Numbered from the stretch's first letter, positions 51,063 through 60,309 are shown. The stretch: DNA of 64,000 bases from Thauera aromatica_A (GCF_023093595.1 NZ_JALLIK010000103.1:1-64000); one strand, 5' to 3'. Program-made: numbers and translations. The notes: generated by a model not told the origin, from the letters alone.

Positions 51063-52765
51063 GATGGGCCTCGGTGCGGGAGTTCCGACGCTTTCATCTT
51101 AGCTGCTGCGGCGGCGTCCGGCGCGAGCCGGGCGGCGGCGCGCTCCGACGCGACCAGGATCAGCTTCAGCGTCGCCCGGGTGGCGCCGACGAAGAGCTTG
51201 CGCAGGGCGAGCTCGTCGATCGCCTCGAAGTCGATTTCGGTAAACAGGATGCAGGGCGCGGACTGGCCCTTGAAGCGGTACACCGAATCGATCAGCAGTT
51301 CTCCGGGCGAGTGCTCGGGCTCGCCGAGGAGGTCGTAGCGCCCGGTGAAGGCGCGCAGGCGATGCGGGCCGAGCTGCGCGAGCGCGGTGAAACGCGAGTG
51401 CTCGCGGCCGCGGAAGGTCAGCAGCACGATCTCCTCGCGGCGGAAGCCGAGGCCCAGGGCGCGGGTGATCGCGCGCCGGGTGGCGTCCATCAGCCCGGCT
51501 TCGTCGGACCAGGACAGCATTTCAGGCGCGCTGTCGGTGACCGGGCTGCCGGCGCGGATGGGGGCGGGCAGCGGCAGGCAGGCGTTGAGCAGGGCGAGGA
51601 TGTCTGCCGGCGTGCGGTAATTGGTGTCGGCGGTCAGCCCTGCCCAGCCCGGCAGCGCCACCGGTGGGCGGCCGTAGAGGTTCTGCAGTGGGTCTTCCAG
51701 CCACCACGCGCGCGCGTCGGACTGAAGCAGGGCGAGGAGGGCATCGCGCCAGGTTTCGGTGAAGTCCTGGCCCTCGTCGACGATCAGCTCGTCGAACAGC
51801 CAGGCGGGGTCGGGCTGGTCGTGTGCGAGTGCGGCGAAGTCGGCTTCCATGCGGCGGAACGCGCCGGGTGCGCCGAATGCGGGCTTGCGCCCGGCGTCGC
51901 GCAGGCGGCGGTCGCAGAGCTGGTGGTAGGTCGCCACTTCGCCGCCGGGTGGGGCGATGCGCGCGAAGTGGTCGGCGAGCGGGCGGTTGTAGCACACGTA
52001 GAGCGGGCGCCGGCCGGCGGCCAGGGCGTCGGTGTAGGCGGCCAGCGCGAGCTGGGTCTTGCCGCTGCCGGCGGTGGCGGTCACCCGCAGGCGGTGCGGC
52101 GCGAGCGTGAGCCGGCGCGCCCATTCGGTGAGCCCGCCGGCGAGCCGGGTGGTGAGCGCGTCGGCCTGGCCGGCGTAGGCCTGCACGTCGGGCACCAGCT
52201 CCAGCAGATCGGCGAAGAAGCGGTGCAGGGCCTGGCGCTGGGCGGGGGCGAACGCCGGGTCGCGGTCCTGCGGCCGGGTCAGCGCGGCGACGCGTTCGGG
52301 CAAGGCGTCGCGGCGGGCGGCGTCGACGATCCGTGCCGGATCGAGCCCGGCGGTGCCCGCTTGGCGCACGGTGTGGTCGGGGCAGTGCAGCAGCACGTCG
52401 AGCAAGGGCTCGGCGCCGTCGAGCAGCGGGCGCAGGCGGGCGCGCAAGGCGTCGGCGTTGCGCGCCAGCGCCACGCTGATGCTCTGTGTGCGCCGCCGCC
52501 CGGGGGGCACCAGGCCGGCGGCGGTTTCGTCGAGAAAGCCGGCGTGCTGCTCGATCAGCAGCACCCGCCCGCCCGCGCCGACGACGGCGAAATCGACCGC
52601 GCCGAACACCGCCGTGTCGCCCTCGGCGCGCGTCCAGTGCAGGCCGTGGTAGATCGTGCTGTCGTCGGGCAGCGCCGCGGCGAGGCGGGCGAGAGTGGCG
52701 AGTGCGCGTCCGCGCGCGCCTTCGGCGGGAAGCAGGCGCCAGCCTTCGGGGTGGGTGCGGGCCAT
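51059..52765 (-). CDS. NERD/UvrD-like superfamily 1 helicase
   Basis: The 568-residue protein begins with a nuclease-related (NERD-like) region (AVFGAVDFAVVGAGGRVLLI). An SF1 helicase core follows: Walker A VTATAGSGKTQLALA near residue 235, DEGQD box LIVDEGQDFTE, motif III-like WWLEDPLQNLYG, and the C-terminal SVYRFKGQSAPCILFTEID with LFVGATRATLKLILV. It probably acts in DNA repair or RNA/DNA unwinding; the exact role is unknown. Its stop overlaps the HicA-like gene. Confidence 0.85.
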   Translation of the reverse strand: MARTHPEGWRLLPAEGARGRALATLARLAAALPDDSTIYHGLHWTRAEGDTAVFGAVDFAVVGAGGRVLLIEQHAGFLDETAAGLVPPGRRRTQSISVALARNADALRARLRPLLDGAEPLLDVLLHCPDHTVRQAGTAGLDPARIVDAARRDALPERVAALTRPQDRDPAFAPAQRQALHRFFADLLELVPDVQAYAGQADALTTRLAGGLTEWARRLTLAPHRLRVTATAGSGKTQLALAAYTDALAAGRRPLYVCYNRPLADHFARIAPPGGEVATYHQLCDRRLRDAGRKPAFGAPGAFRRMEADFAALAHDQPDPAWLFDELIVDEGQDFTETWRDALLALLQSDARAWWLEDPLQNLYGRPPVALPGWAGLTADTNYRTPADILALLNACLPLPAPIRAGSPVTDSAPEMLSWSDEAGLMDATRRAITRALGLGFRREEIVLLTFRGREHSRFTALAQLGPHRLRAFTGRYDLLGEPEHSPGELLIDSVYRFKGQSAPCILFTEIDFEAIDELALRKLFVGATRATLKLILVASERAAARLAPDAAAAAKMKASELPHRGPS

Positions 52766-52773
52766 GGCGGGCT

Positions 52774-52926
52774 TCAGCGGAGGCGCCTGAACAGGGGGTC
52801 GATCCGCTTCTGGTGACTGGCGAGCTTGAAGGTTTCAGGCGGGCAGGCGCGCGCGCCGTCGAGGACGCGCTCGATCAGCGCGTGGGGGGCGGAATCGCAG
52901 ACGGGAGGATGGCTGGTTTCGGGCAT
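52774..52926 (-). CDS. possible 50-residue protein before the helicase gene
   Basis: A small ORF encodes MPETSHPPVCDSAPHALIER and a basic end, HQKRIDPLFRRLR, stopping 8 bp before the helicase start on the same strand. The ribosome binding site is weak and no family is recognised. It is listed because of its position in the operon and its lack of an overlapping real gene, but it may be noncoding. Confidence 0.3.
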   Translation of the reverse strand: MPETSHPPVCDSAPHALIERVLDGARACPPETFKLASHQKRIDPLFRRLR

Positions 52927-53065
52927 GTCGCAGGGAAAGGGGTTCGTTTGGGGAGAGTGGCTTGTATCGACGAACCTTCGGTAGCAGGCCGGATTAAACC
53001 CCAGATTGAAGCGGCGGGGTGTTCGCTCTGAATCGGGGCGTGGATGCGGGCTAGAATCCCGCCCC

Positions 53066-53671
53066 ATGCCGCTCACCCTCGCCGCCCCCGTCCATAGCGA
53101 ACTGATCATCAAGAAAAGCCGCTTCATCGGCTGCGTGCAGCCGATGGCCGACCGCGCCGGGGCGCAGAAGGTGGTGGCCGCGCTGTGGGCGCAGCATCCG
53201 GGCGCGCGCCACGTGTGCTGGGCGCTGCTCGCCGGTGGCCAGTCGGCGGCGGTCGATGACGGCGAGCCGAGCGGCACTGCCGGGCGGCCGATGCTCGACG
53301 TGCTCCGCCATCAGGACCTCGAGGGCGTGCTCGCCACCGTGGTGCGTTACTTCGGCGGGGTCAAGCTGGGGGCCGGCGGTCTCGTGCGCGCGTATACCGA
53401 CGCGGTGGCGCAGGCCCTGCTCGGCGCGACCAAGGTGCCGATCGTGCGCCTGACGACACTGCATTGCGCCATCCCCTATGCGCTCGAAGGCCTGCTGCGG
53501 CGTGAGCTCGACGCCGCCGGCGCGCAGGGGCTGGAGGTGGCGCACGGGGCCGAAGTCGAGCTGTGCTTCAGCCTGGCCGAGGATGCGGCCGCAGCGCTGG
53601 TGGCACGCCTGAACGAGGCCGGCCAGGGGCGGGTGCGCTGGCGGGCGGATGTCGGGCATTCCCTTCCGTGA
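53066..53671 (+). CDS. YigZ/IMPACT family protein
   Basis: The 201-residue protein belongs to the IMPACT/YigZ family. It starts with SELIIKKSRFIGCVQPMADR and carries the signature DDGEPSGTAGRPMLDVLRHQ and VVRYFGGVKLGAGGLVRAY, followed by the smaller C-terminal DUF1949 domain. Family members bind ribosomes or nucleic acids and resemble EF-G domain IV; the precise role in bacteria is unclear. The start at 53066 avoids a 20-codon upstream extension with no family match. Confidence 0.92.
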   Translation: MPLTLAAPVHSELIIKKSRFIGCVQPMADRAGAQKVVAALWAQHPGARHVCWALLAGGQSAAVDDGEPSGTAGRPMLDVLRHQDLEGVLATVVRYFGGVKLGAGGLVRAYTDAVAQALLGATKVPIVRLTTLHCAIPYALEGLLRRELDAAGAQGLEVAHGAEVELCFSLAEDAAAALVARLNEAGQGRVRWRADVGHSLP

Positions 53672-53690
53672 CGCTAGGGCAGCGCAGCGT

Positions 53691-53760
53691 GCGTTCATTA
53701 CGGACGCTAGCTGAACGTTCATGGTGAACGTAAAGGCCGTAGTGAACGGTCCCGTTCACT
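53691..53760 (+). promoter_or_regulatory. enhancer (UAS) sites of the sigma-54 regulon, copy 1
   Basis: Repeated GTTCA/TGAAC half sites lie here. The clearest are TGAACGTTCA (53712-53721) and the palindrome GTGAACGG-TC-CCGTTCAC (53742-53759). The block ends 44 bp before a -24/-12 promoter, and the same block with the same spacing recurs at 59208-59276. They are the probable binding sites of the activator encoded at 57780-59168. Confidence 0.75.
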
Positions 53761-53803
53761 CTGGATTAATTTGTTTTTCAATAAAAACAGCAAGTTGCAA
53801 AAG

Positions 53804-53818
53804 TGGTACGGAATTTGC
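53804..53818 (+). promoter_or_regulatory. sigma-54 promoter of the heme-copper reductase operon
   Basis: TGGTACGGAATTTGC has the -24 GG and -12 GC exactly 10 bp apart and fits the TGGCAC-N5-TTGC consensus. Transcription should start near 53830, about 52 nt before the first gene. An A/T-rich stretch (53766-53800), a likely IHF or bending region, separates it from the UAS. Confidence 0.85.
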
Positions 53819-53881
53819 CTCATAAGGTGATGTAAGCAGCGCATGGTGCGCTGGTTATCGACAAACTTAGAGAGGCTCACA

Positions 53882-54217
53882 ATGAAAAAGCAATTCCTGA
53901 CCATCCCCGCACTCGTCCTCGCCATCGCCGCCGCTGCGCCGGCCCAGGCCAAGATCGCGACTTCCGAGGAGATCGTCACGATCGGCACCGAGCGCCTGGT
54001 GGAACTGACCAACCAGGGGCAGACCACCCTGAAAGTGCTCGTCCGCACCGGCCACGGCGTGGTTTCCGAAGGCAATCCCGACGGCAACGATATCGCCGAG
54101 TACTTCGTCGCGCCGGGCCAGGCGGTGCTCGTCAAGGGCCGCTACCGGGCCTACGAATACGTCCCGACGCCGGACTCGGCGAAGGTGTTCGAGGCGATGT
54201 ATGCGCCCGGGCACTGA
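53882..54217 (+). CDS. small secreted protein heading the sigma-54 operon
   Basis: I do not recognise a family. The 111-residue product has a clear signal peptide (residues 1-23, ending PAQA) and an 88-residue mature domain with a short beta-rich pattern (VELTNQGQTTLKVLVRTGHG, YFVAPGQAVLVKGRYRAYEY). It ends in MYAPGH, with two His and one Met in the mature part that could bind metal. It is the first gene after the sigma-54 promoter and is separated from the oxidoreductase genes by a strong hairpin. It may therefore be made in excess of them. A periplasmic accessory role is inferred only from position. Confidence 0.75.
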   Translation: MKKQFLTIPALVLAIAAAAPAQAKIATSEEIVTIGTERLVELTNQGQTTLKVLVRTGHGVVSEGNPDGNDIAEYFVAPGQAVLVKGRYRAYEYVPTPDSAKVFEAMYAPGH

Positions 54218-54296
54218 GTGCCGGACCAGGCCGGTGATGGCGGCATGCGCCATCCGGCCCGCGATCCCGGCGGGCCGGCCCGGACCGGTGTGCTCC

Positions 54297-54314
54297 GCTC
54301 GCCGCCCGGCGAGC
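54297..54314 (+). terminator. strong intra-operon hairpin
   Basis: GCTCGCCG-CC-CGGCGAGC is a perfect 8-bp stem in the 167-bp gap between the small secreted protein gene and the CuA subunit gene. Without a U-run it is more likely a processing or stability element, or a partial terminator, that lowers expression of the downstream genes. The surrounding 54218-54384 is otherwise G/C-rich and noncoding. Confidence 0.5.
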
Positions 54315-54384
54315 GGGCGCCACCGGGGGGGCGAGCGGGGCGCGTGGCGGGACCACGCCTGAGATCGAGGAAAGGGGAGAAAAC

Positions 54385-54921
54385 ATGCTGCAAGACATTG
54401 TCTGGATCATCTCGTTGGCGCTGATGGCCGTGGTCGGCCTCGGCTGGGGGTTCGCGCTGCTCAATTCCGGCGCGCGCGAAGAGAATTACGCACCGCTGCA
54501 ACAGCGCGCCTACCGTTTGCGGGCGCGCTTCTTCTGGGGGCTGGTGGCGGTGTTCGGGGTGCCGATGGTGCTCACCCTGAGCGACCTGCCCTATGACGCG
54601 ATCCGCCCCGCGCAGGCCGGCGGCGAGGCCCAGGTGGTCGACGCCACTGGCTACATGTGGCGTTGGGAACTGAGCGAGGAGCGGATCGAGGCCGGCCGGC
54701 CGGTGGAGTTCCGCGTCCGCAGCGCCGACATCAACCACGGCTTCGCGATCTACGACGAAGAACTGAAGATCGTCGCCCAGGTGCAGGCGATGCCCGGGCT
54801 CACCAACACCTTGCGCCACACCTTTACCCGGCCCGGCACGTACCGCGTGCTGTGCCTCGAGTACTGCGGCCTCGGCCACCACAACATGTTCGCCGAATTC
54901 ACCGTTGAAGAAAGGAGCTGA
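54385..54921 (+). CDS. CuA subunit II of a heme-copper oxidoreductase (ba3/sNOR-like)
   Basis: The 178-residue subunit has two N-terminal hydrophobic segments (about residues 4-25 and 48-66; a minimal design) and a periplasmic cupredoxin domain. All CuA ligands are present: His118 (ADINHGF) and CLEYCGLGHHNM, with Cys157, Glu159 (backbone), Cys161, His165 and Met168. It accepts electrons from cytochrome c or cupredoxins and passes them to subunit I. It is 3 bp before the subunit I gene. The short length is typical of B-family (ba3-like) enzymes. In the sNOR literature such a gene pairs with an NO-reducing subunit. Confidence 0.88.
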   Translation: MLQDIVWIISLALMAVVGLGWGFALLNSGAREENYAPLQQRAYRLRARFFWGLVAVFGVPMVLTLSDLPYDAIRPAQAGGEAQVVDATGYMWRWELSEERIEAGRPVEFRVRSADINHGFAIYDEELKIVAQVQAMPGLTNTLRHTFTRPGTYRVLCLEYCGLGHHNMFAEFTVEERS

Positions 54922-54924
54922 GCG

Positions 54925-56424
54925 ATGGCAGCCTACAACTATCATCCCGCGCCGGACCACGGCGCGAAGGCCGGCGTGCTCGCCTACCTGGTCACCGCGG
55001 CGGCGGTCCTGCTGCTGCTGATGGTGTTCGGCCTGTTGATGCGGCTGGAGCAGGGGGAGCTGATCGAGCTTGGCCCGAACGGGTTCTACCAGCTCATGAC
55101 CGTCCATGGCGCCGGTATGGTCGGCATTGCCGGCATCGGCGGTGCGGCGGTCATGTGGCACTTCCTCGGCCACTACGTCGCGCTCTCGGCGCGCCTGCTG
55201 CTGGTCAACCTGGTGCTGTTCCTGATCGGGGTGGCGATGGTCCTGGGCAGTGTCTTCCTGGGCAATTTCCACGCCGCGTGGACCTTCCTGTATCCGCTGC
55301 CGAGCCATTCGATGGGCTTGTGGAGCACCGGAGCGGCGGCGCTGTTCCTCGCCGGGATGCTGGTCATCGGCACCGGCTTCCTGCTCTTCCACCTCGACAT
55401 CGCGCGCGCGCTGATCGCCCGCTACGGCAGCTTTTCCCGCGCCCTGGGCTGGCCCCAGCTGTTCGGCACTGACGACGGCAACGCCCCGCCGCCGACCGTG
55501 GTCGCGAGCGCAATGGTGACCATCGTCAATGTCGTCGGCCTGGTCGTCGGCGCCAGCATCCTGGCGATGATGCTGGTCAATCTCTACGCGCCCGAGTTCG
55601 CCATCGATCCGCTGCTGGCGAAGGGCATGATCTACTTCTTCGGCCATGTCTTCATCAACGCCACCATCTACATGGCGGTGATCGCGGTGTACGAGATCCT
55701 GCCGCGCTACACGCGCCGGCCGTGGAAGGCGAACAAGGTCTTCCTCGCCTCGTGGACGGCGTCGACGCTGATGGTGATGTTCATCTTCCCGCACCACCTG
55801 CTGATGGATTTCGGCTTTCCGAAGTGGATGCTGGTGATGGGCCACATCATCGGCTACCTGAACACGGTGCCGATCCTGGTGGTGACCGGCTACGGCGCGC
55901 TGATGATCGTGTACCGCTCGGGGATCCGCTGGGACATGGGCACGCGGCTGCTGTTCCTGTCGATGCTGGGGTGGGCGGCGGGGGCGATGCCGGCCTTCAT
56001 CGACGGCACGATCCGGGTCAACTACGTGATGCACAACACCCTGTGGGTGCCGGGGCATTTCCACACCTACCTCCTGCTCGGCATGGTGTCGATGCTGTTC
56101 GGCTTCATGTACTACCTGACCAAGCCGGCGAAGAATGGGGCGGGGGCGGCCGAATCGGCCCTCGATCGCCTCGCCTACTGGGCCTATCTGGTCGGTTCGC
56201 TGGGGTTCACGCTGACCTTCCTCTATTCGGGCAAGGAAAGCGTCGCCCGCCGCTACGCCGAGCATCTGCCCGAATGGGTGCCGTACGACCGTGTCGGCTC
56301 GTTGTTCGCGGCGCTGATCGTTGCCGCGGCGCTGATCTTCGTGCTGCGCTTCCTGACCCGCCTGGGCCATGCCGGCAGCAGCCACATGCGGGCGAGCGTG
56401 CCGGCCGGAGTGGTTGCGGCATGA
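54925..56424 (+). CDS. heme-copper oxidoreductase subunit I lacking the catalytic Tyr; candidate NO reductase (sNOR type)
   Basis: The 499-residue protein has about 12-13 helices and the heme-copper ligands: low-spin heme His61 (TVHGAGM), CuB His241, His290 and His291 (FPHHLL), high-spin and low-spin heme His378/His380 (WVPGHFHTYLL). Oxygen reductases of families A and B carry a Tyr four residues after the first CuB His, cross-linked to CuB. Here that position is Asn245 (GHVFIN). Loss of this Tyr is known for NO reductases derived from the family. With a CuA subunit and SenC this matches sNOR (norSY-senC-orf1). NO reduction is inferred; O2 reduction is not excluded. Confidence 0.85.
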   Translation: MAAYNYHPAPDHGAKAGVLAYLVTAAAVLLLLMVFGLLMRLEQGELIELGPNGFYQLMTVHGAGMVGIAGIGGAAVMWHFLGHYVALSARLLLVNLVLFLIGVAMVLGSVFLGNFHAAWTFLYPLPSHSMGLWSTGAAALFLAGMLVIGTGFLLFHLDIARALIARYGSFSRALGWPQLFGTDDGNAPPPTVVASAMVTIVNVVGLVVGASILAMMLVNLYAPEFAIDPLLAKGMIYFFGHVFINATIYMAVIAVYEILPRYTRRPWKANKVFLASWTASTLMVMFIFPHHLLMDFGFPKWMLVMGHIIGYLNTVPILVVTGYGALMIVYRSGIRWDMGTRLLFLSMLGWAAGAMPAFIDGTIRVNYVMHNTLWVPGHFHTYLLLGMVSMLFGFMYYLTKPAKNGAGAAESALDRLAYWAYLVGSLGFTLTFLYSGKESVARRYAEHLPEWVPYDRVGSLFAALIVAAALIFVLRFLTRLGHAGSSHMRASVPAGVVAA

Positions 56425-57035
56425 AGTCCGGGGCGCGGAATTTCGCTGCCGCGGTGGGGGTCGCCGTGCTCGGGACCGCCACCCTGTGGTGGGGCAGCGA
56501 CGGCTTCACTGCCTTCACCAGCGAGGCGGCACGCCGCCTGAGCGTGCTGGAAAATCCGCGCCCGCTGCCGGCCGTCGCCCTCGAAGACCAGGACGGCCGG
56601 CGGTTCACCCTGCAGGACTACCGTGGGCGGCTGCTCGCGGTGGAGTTCATCTACACCCGCTGCGAGACGATCTGCTACAGCCTGGGTACGGCGTTTCGGC
56701 AGATCCGCGAGCAGGTGCCGGCTGCCGCCCTCGGGCGCGAGTTCGCGCTGTTGAGCATCAGCTTCGACCCGGGGCACGACGCGCCCGCCCGCCTGCGCGA
56801 CTACGGCCGCCGCTTCGGCGCGGACGGGGGGGACTGGCGGATCGCGCGCCCGGCCGACGCCGACGGCCTGCGCGCGCTGCTCGCCGCGTTCGGCGTGGTC
56901 GTCATCCCCGATGCGTTCGGGGGTTTCGAGCACAACGCCGCGCTCCACCTCGTCGGCCGCGACGGCCGGCTCGAAGAGATCCGCGACCTCGACGCGGTCG
57001 CGCCGTTCGTCGCCGCGCTCGGAGCCCGGCTGTGA
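56421..57035 (+). CDS. SCO1/SenC copper chaperone
   Basis: The 204-residue protein has an N-terminal membrane anchor (about residues 7-25) and a thioredoxin-fold SCO domain with the copper ligands Cys81 and Cys85 (RCETIC) and His171 (FEHNAALHLV). SCO proteins deliver copper or maintain thiols for CuA assembly. It overlaps subunit I by ATGA and is coupled to the next gene by GTGA. Its last codons lie within a 12-bp tandem repeat. Position fits senC of norSY-senC-orf1 clusters. Confidence 0.92.
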   Translation: MKSGARNFAAAVGVAVLGTATLWWGSDGFTAFTSEAARRLSVLENPRPLPAVALEDQDGRRFTLQDYRGRLLAVEFIYTRCETICYSLGTAFRQIREQVPAAALGREFALLSISFDPGHDAPARLRDYGRRFGADGGDWRIARPADADGLRALLAAFGVVVIPDAFGGFEHNAALHLVGRDGRLEEIRDLDAVAPFVAALGARL

Positions 57036-57103
57036 GCCCGGCTGTGAGCCCGGCGGTGAGTCCGGCGGTGAGTCCGGCGGTGAGTCCGGCGGTGAGTCCG
57101 CGG
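57032..57103 (+). repeat. six tandem 12-bp repeats spanning the senC stop and next start
   Basis: Six units of gtgagYccggcK run head to tail (starts at 57032, 57044, 57056, 57068, 57080 and 57092), preceded by a partial unit. In the downstream reading frame every unit reads Val-Ser-Pro-Ala and begins with a GTG that could serve as start codon. In the senC frame the first unit supplies the TGA stop. The unit is a multiple of three, so slippage would change the number of potential starts and N-terminal residues but not the frame. Confidence 0.9.
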
Positions 57104-57709
57104 CGCATTCCCCGCAAGCCGGCCGCGCTCGCGCTCGCCGCCGTCTATCTGGCGCTCGCCCTGCCGCCGGCGCGCGCCTGGCTGGAAGCGTCGATGGTCG
57201 GCCACATGCTGGTCCAGATCCCGCTGCTGGCCGCGCTCGGGGCGGGCGCCGGCCTGCTGCTGCCGGCGCCGCGCCGGGCCGTGCTGCGGGCGGCGCTGGG
57301 TGGGCCACTCGCCTGCCTCCTCGCGGCCGCGTTCGCGTCCACTTACTGGATGCTGCCGCGGGCGCTCGATGCGGCGGTGCTCGATCCGCTCGCCGCGCTC
57401 GCCAAGTTCTCGAGCCTGCCGCTGCTCGTCGGCCTGCCCCTGGCGCTCGCCTGGGAGCGGCTCGGCCTGATCGGCCGGGGCTTCATCTGGACCAACCTGA
57501 TCAGCATGCTGGGGTTCACCGGCTGGCTGTACCTCGCCGCCCCGCTGCGGGTGTGCAACACCTACCTGGTCGATGAGCAGGCGCGCGTCGGCTGGTGGAT
57601 GATCGGGCTCGCGGTGCTGCTGTTCGCCTTCTGGCTGGGCGGGCTGTTCGCCGGCCGGCGTCCGCCGTGCGCCTCTCCCGGGCGCTGCGCCGACGGGCAG
57701 CCGGTCTGA
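57032..57709 (+). CDS. CtaG-like multi-pass membrane protein (orf1 of the reductase cluster)
   Basis: The product is up to 225 residues and has five to six hydrophobic helices. Segments such as SMVGHMLVQIPLLAALG and YWMLPRALDAAVLDPLAALA resemble CtaG-type cytochrome oxidase assembly proteins (PF09678), though weakly. The GTG at 57032 overlaps the senC stop; five more in-frame GTG codons follow within the tandem repeat, so the true start is unclear. The real N-terminus may be near RRIPRKPAALALAAVYLALA. It probably helps insert copper or assemble the enzyme (inference). Last gene of the operon, convergent with the activator gene. Confidence 0.75.
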   Translation: MSPAVSPAVSPAVSPAVSPAVSPRRIPRKPAALALAAVYLALALPPARAWLEASMVGHMLVQIPLLAALGAGAGLLLPAPRRAVLRAALGGPLACLLAAAFASTYWMLPRALDAAVLDPLAALAKFSSLPLLVGLPLALAWERLGLIGRGFIWTNLISMLGFTGWLYLAAPLRVCNTYLVDEQARVGWWMIGLAVLLFAFWLGGLFAGRRPPCASPGRCADGQPV

Positions 57710-57779
57710 GCGTTGCGGTCCGGTGTGCTGCGGCCGGCCCGGACCGACGGCCTGGAACGACCGGCCCGGAACGAGCAAC

Positions 57780-59168
<1,389 letters not shown>

Positions 59169-59207
59169 CGGGCCTTTCCTTCGGGGTGGGTGGGCGCAGT
59201 GTAACGG

Positions 59208-59276
59208 GCGTTCATTGCGGACGCAAGCGAACGTTCATGATGGACACTGACGCTGGGGTGGACGGTCGCGTTCACT
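59208..59276 (+). promoter_or_regulatory. enhancer (UAS) sites of the sigma-54 regulon, copy 2
   Basis: The block repeats the layout of 53691-53760: GCGTTCATTgCGGACGC at the start, CGAACGTTCA in the middle, and GTGGACGG-TC-GCGTTCAC at the end, again 44 bp from the -24 element. It lies between the divergent activator and FNT channel genes, so the activator may also control its own expression. Confidence 0.75.
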
Positions 59277-59319
59277 ACGAATGAATTTATTTTTCAGTAA
59301 AAACAGTTAGTTGCAAAAT

Positions 59320-59334
59320 TGGTATGGAATTTGC
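59320..59334 (+). promoter_or_regulatory. sigma-54 promoter of the FNT channel gene
   Basis: TGGTATGGAATTTGC has GG and GC 10 bp apart and differs from the promoter at 53804 by a single base. Transcription should start near 59346, about 37 nt before the channel gene. The A/T-rich spacer upstream is also conserved between the two copies. Confidence 0.85.
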
Positions 59335-59381
59335 GTCACAGAATGATGTAACGCTCAAACAATGTTCGCGGAGAAATCGCG

Positions 59382-60218
59382 ATGGACCATTTTTCTTCCT
59401 CCCGGCTGATGGACGAGATCGCAGCGACCAGCCGCAACAAGGCCGCGCTGAGCATCGCCGGGATGCTGCTCAAAGGCTTCCTTTCCGGTGCGCTGTTCGC
59501 CTACGCCACGGCCTTCGCCTTTACCGTGTCCGAGGGGTTGCCGGCAGGGGTCGCCACCCTGGTGTCGGCGGCGGTGTTTCCCGCCGGCTCGGCGATCATC
59601 GTCCTGCTCGGGCTCGAACTGGCCACCGGCAACTTCGCCGTCCTGCCGTTCGGCCTGGCGCGCGGCAGCAACCGGCGCGGCGCGGTGGTGCGCAACTGGA
59701 GCTGGGTCTATCTGGCCAACTTCCTCGGCAGCGTCTTCGTCGGCGGCCTGCTCACCTTCGCCCTGACCAAGGGCTTCACCGAGAGCGCCGGCGCGCTCGG
59801 GGCGAGGATCGTCGCCGTCGCCGAAGCGAAGACGCTGGCCTACCAGCATGCCGGCGCCAGCGGCTGGTTCACCGCGCTCGTCAGCGGCGTGCTGTGCAAC
59901 TGGATGGTGGCGCTCGGCACCGTGCTCGGCCTCGGTTCGACTTCGTCGATCGGCAAAGTCACCGCGGTCTGGCTGCCGATTTCGATGTTTTTCGGGCTCG
60001 GGCTCGAGCATTCGGTGGTCAATATGTTCGTCGTGCCGACCGCGATCGCCCTCGGCGCCGACATCGGTGTCGGCCAGTGGCTGTGGTGGAACCAGCTGCC
60101 GGTCACGGTCGGCAACCTGATCGGCGGTGTCGTGCTCACCGGGCTGCTGCTGCATTTCGGCCATCCGGCCGCGGCGCCGGCGGCGGAGCCGGTCGTGCTC
60201 GCCGAAGAGACGTCGTAA
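59382..60218 (+). CDS. formate/nitrite transporter family channel (FocA/NirC-like)
   Basis: The 278-residue pentameric channel has six helices. It carries the FNT central His (His210, in FFGLGLEHSVVNMF) and the helix-break loops VFPAGSAIIVLLGLELATGN and LVSGVLCNWMVALGT. FNT members move formate, nitrite, hydrosulfide or related anions. The shared sigma-54/UAS module with a candidate NO reductase favours nitrite (inference). It is the only gene clearly under its promoter; the following SDR has its own ribosome binding site 92 bp away. Confidence 0.92.
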   Translation: MDHFSSSRLMDEIAATSRNKAALSIAGMLLKGFLSGALFAYATAFAFTVSEGLPAGVATLVSAAVFPAGSAIIVLLGLELATGNFAVLPFGLARGSNRRGAVVRNWSWVYLANFLGSVFVGGLLTFALTKGFTESAGALGARIVAVAEAKTLAYQHAGASGWFTALVSGVLCNWMVALGTVLGLGSTSSIGKVTAVWLPISMFFGLGLEHSVVNMFVVPTAIALGADIGVGQWLWWNQLPVTVGNLIGGVVLTGLLLHFGHPAAAPAAEPVVLAEETS

Positions 60219-60309
60219 CCGCGCCCGACGTAGGGCACGATACGGGGCGGGTGCAGGTCGAAAGCTTGCCTCGGCGGAGGTCGATTTTCCCATTTTGGAG
60301 GAGCACACC

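Noticed and set aside
57032..57103. CRISPR-like or phase-variable repeat
   Set aside because: Units are only 12 bp, contiguous without spacers, and a multiple of three, so neither CRISPR nor frame-switching fits.
60219..60309. Third copy of the sigma-54/UAS module upstream of the SDR
   Set aside because: No GG-N10-GC element or GTTCA/TGAAC sites were found in this gap.
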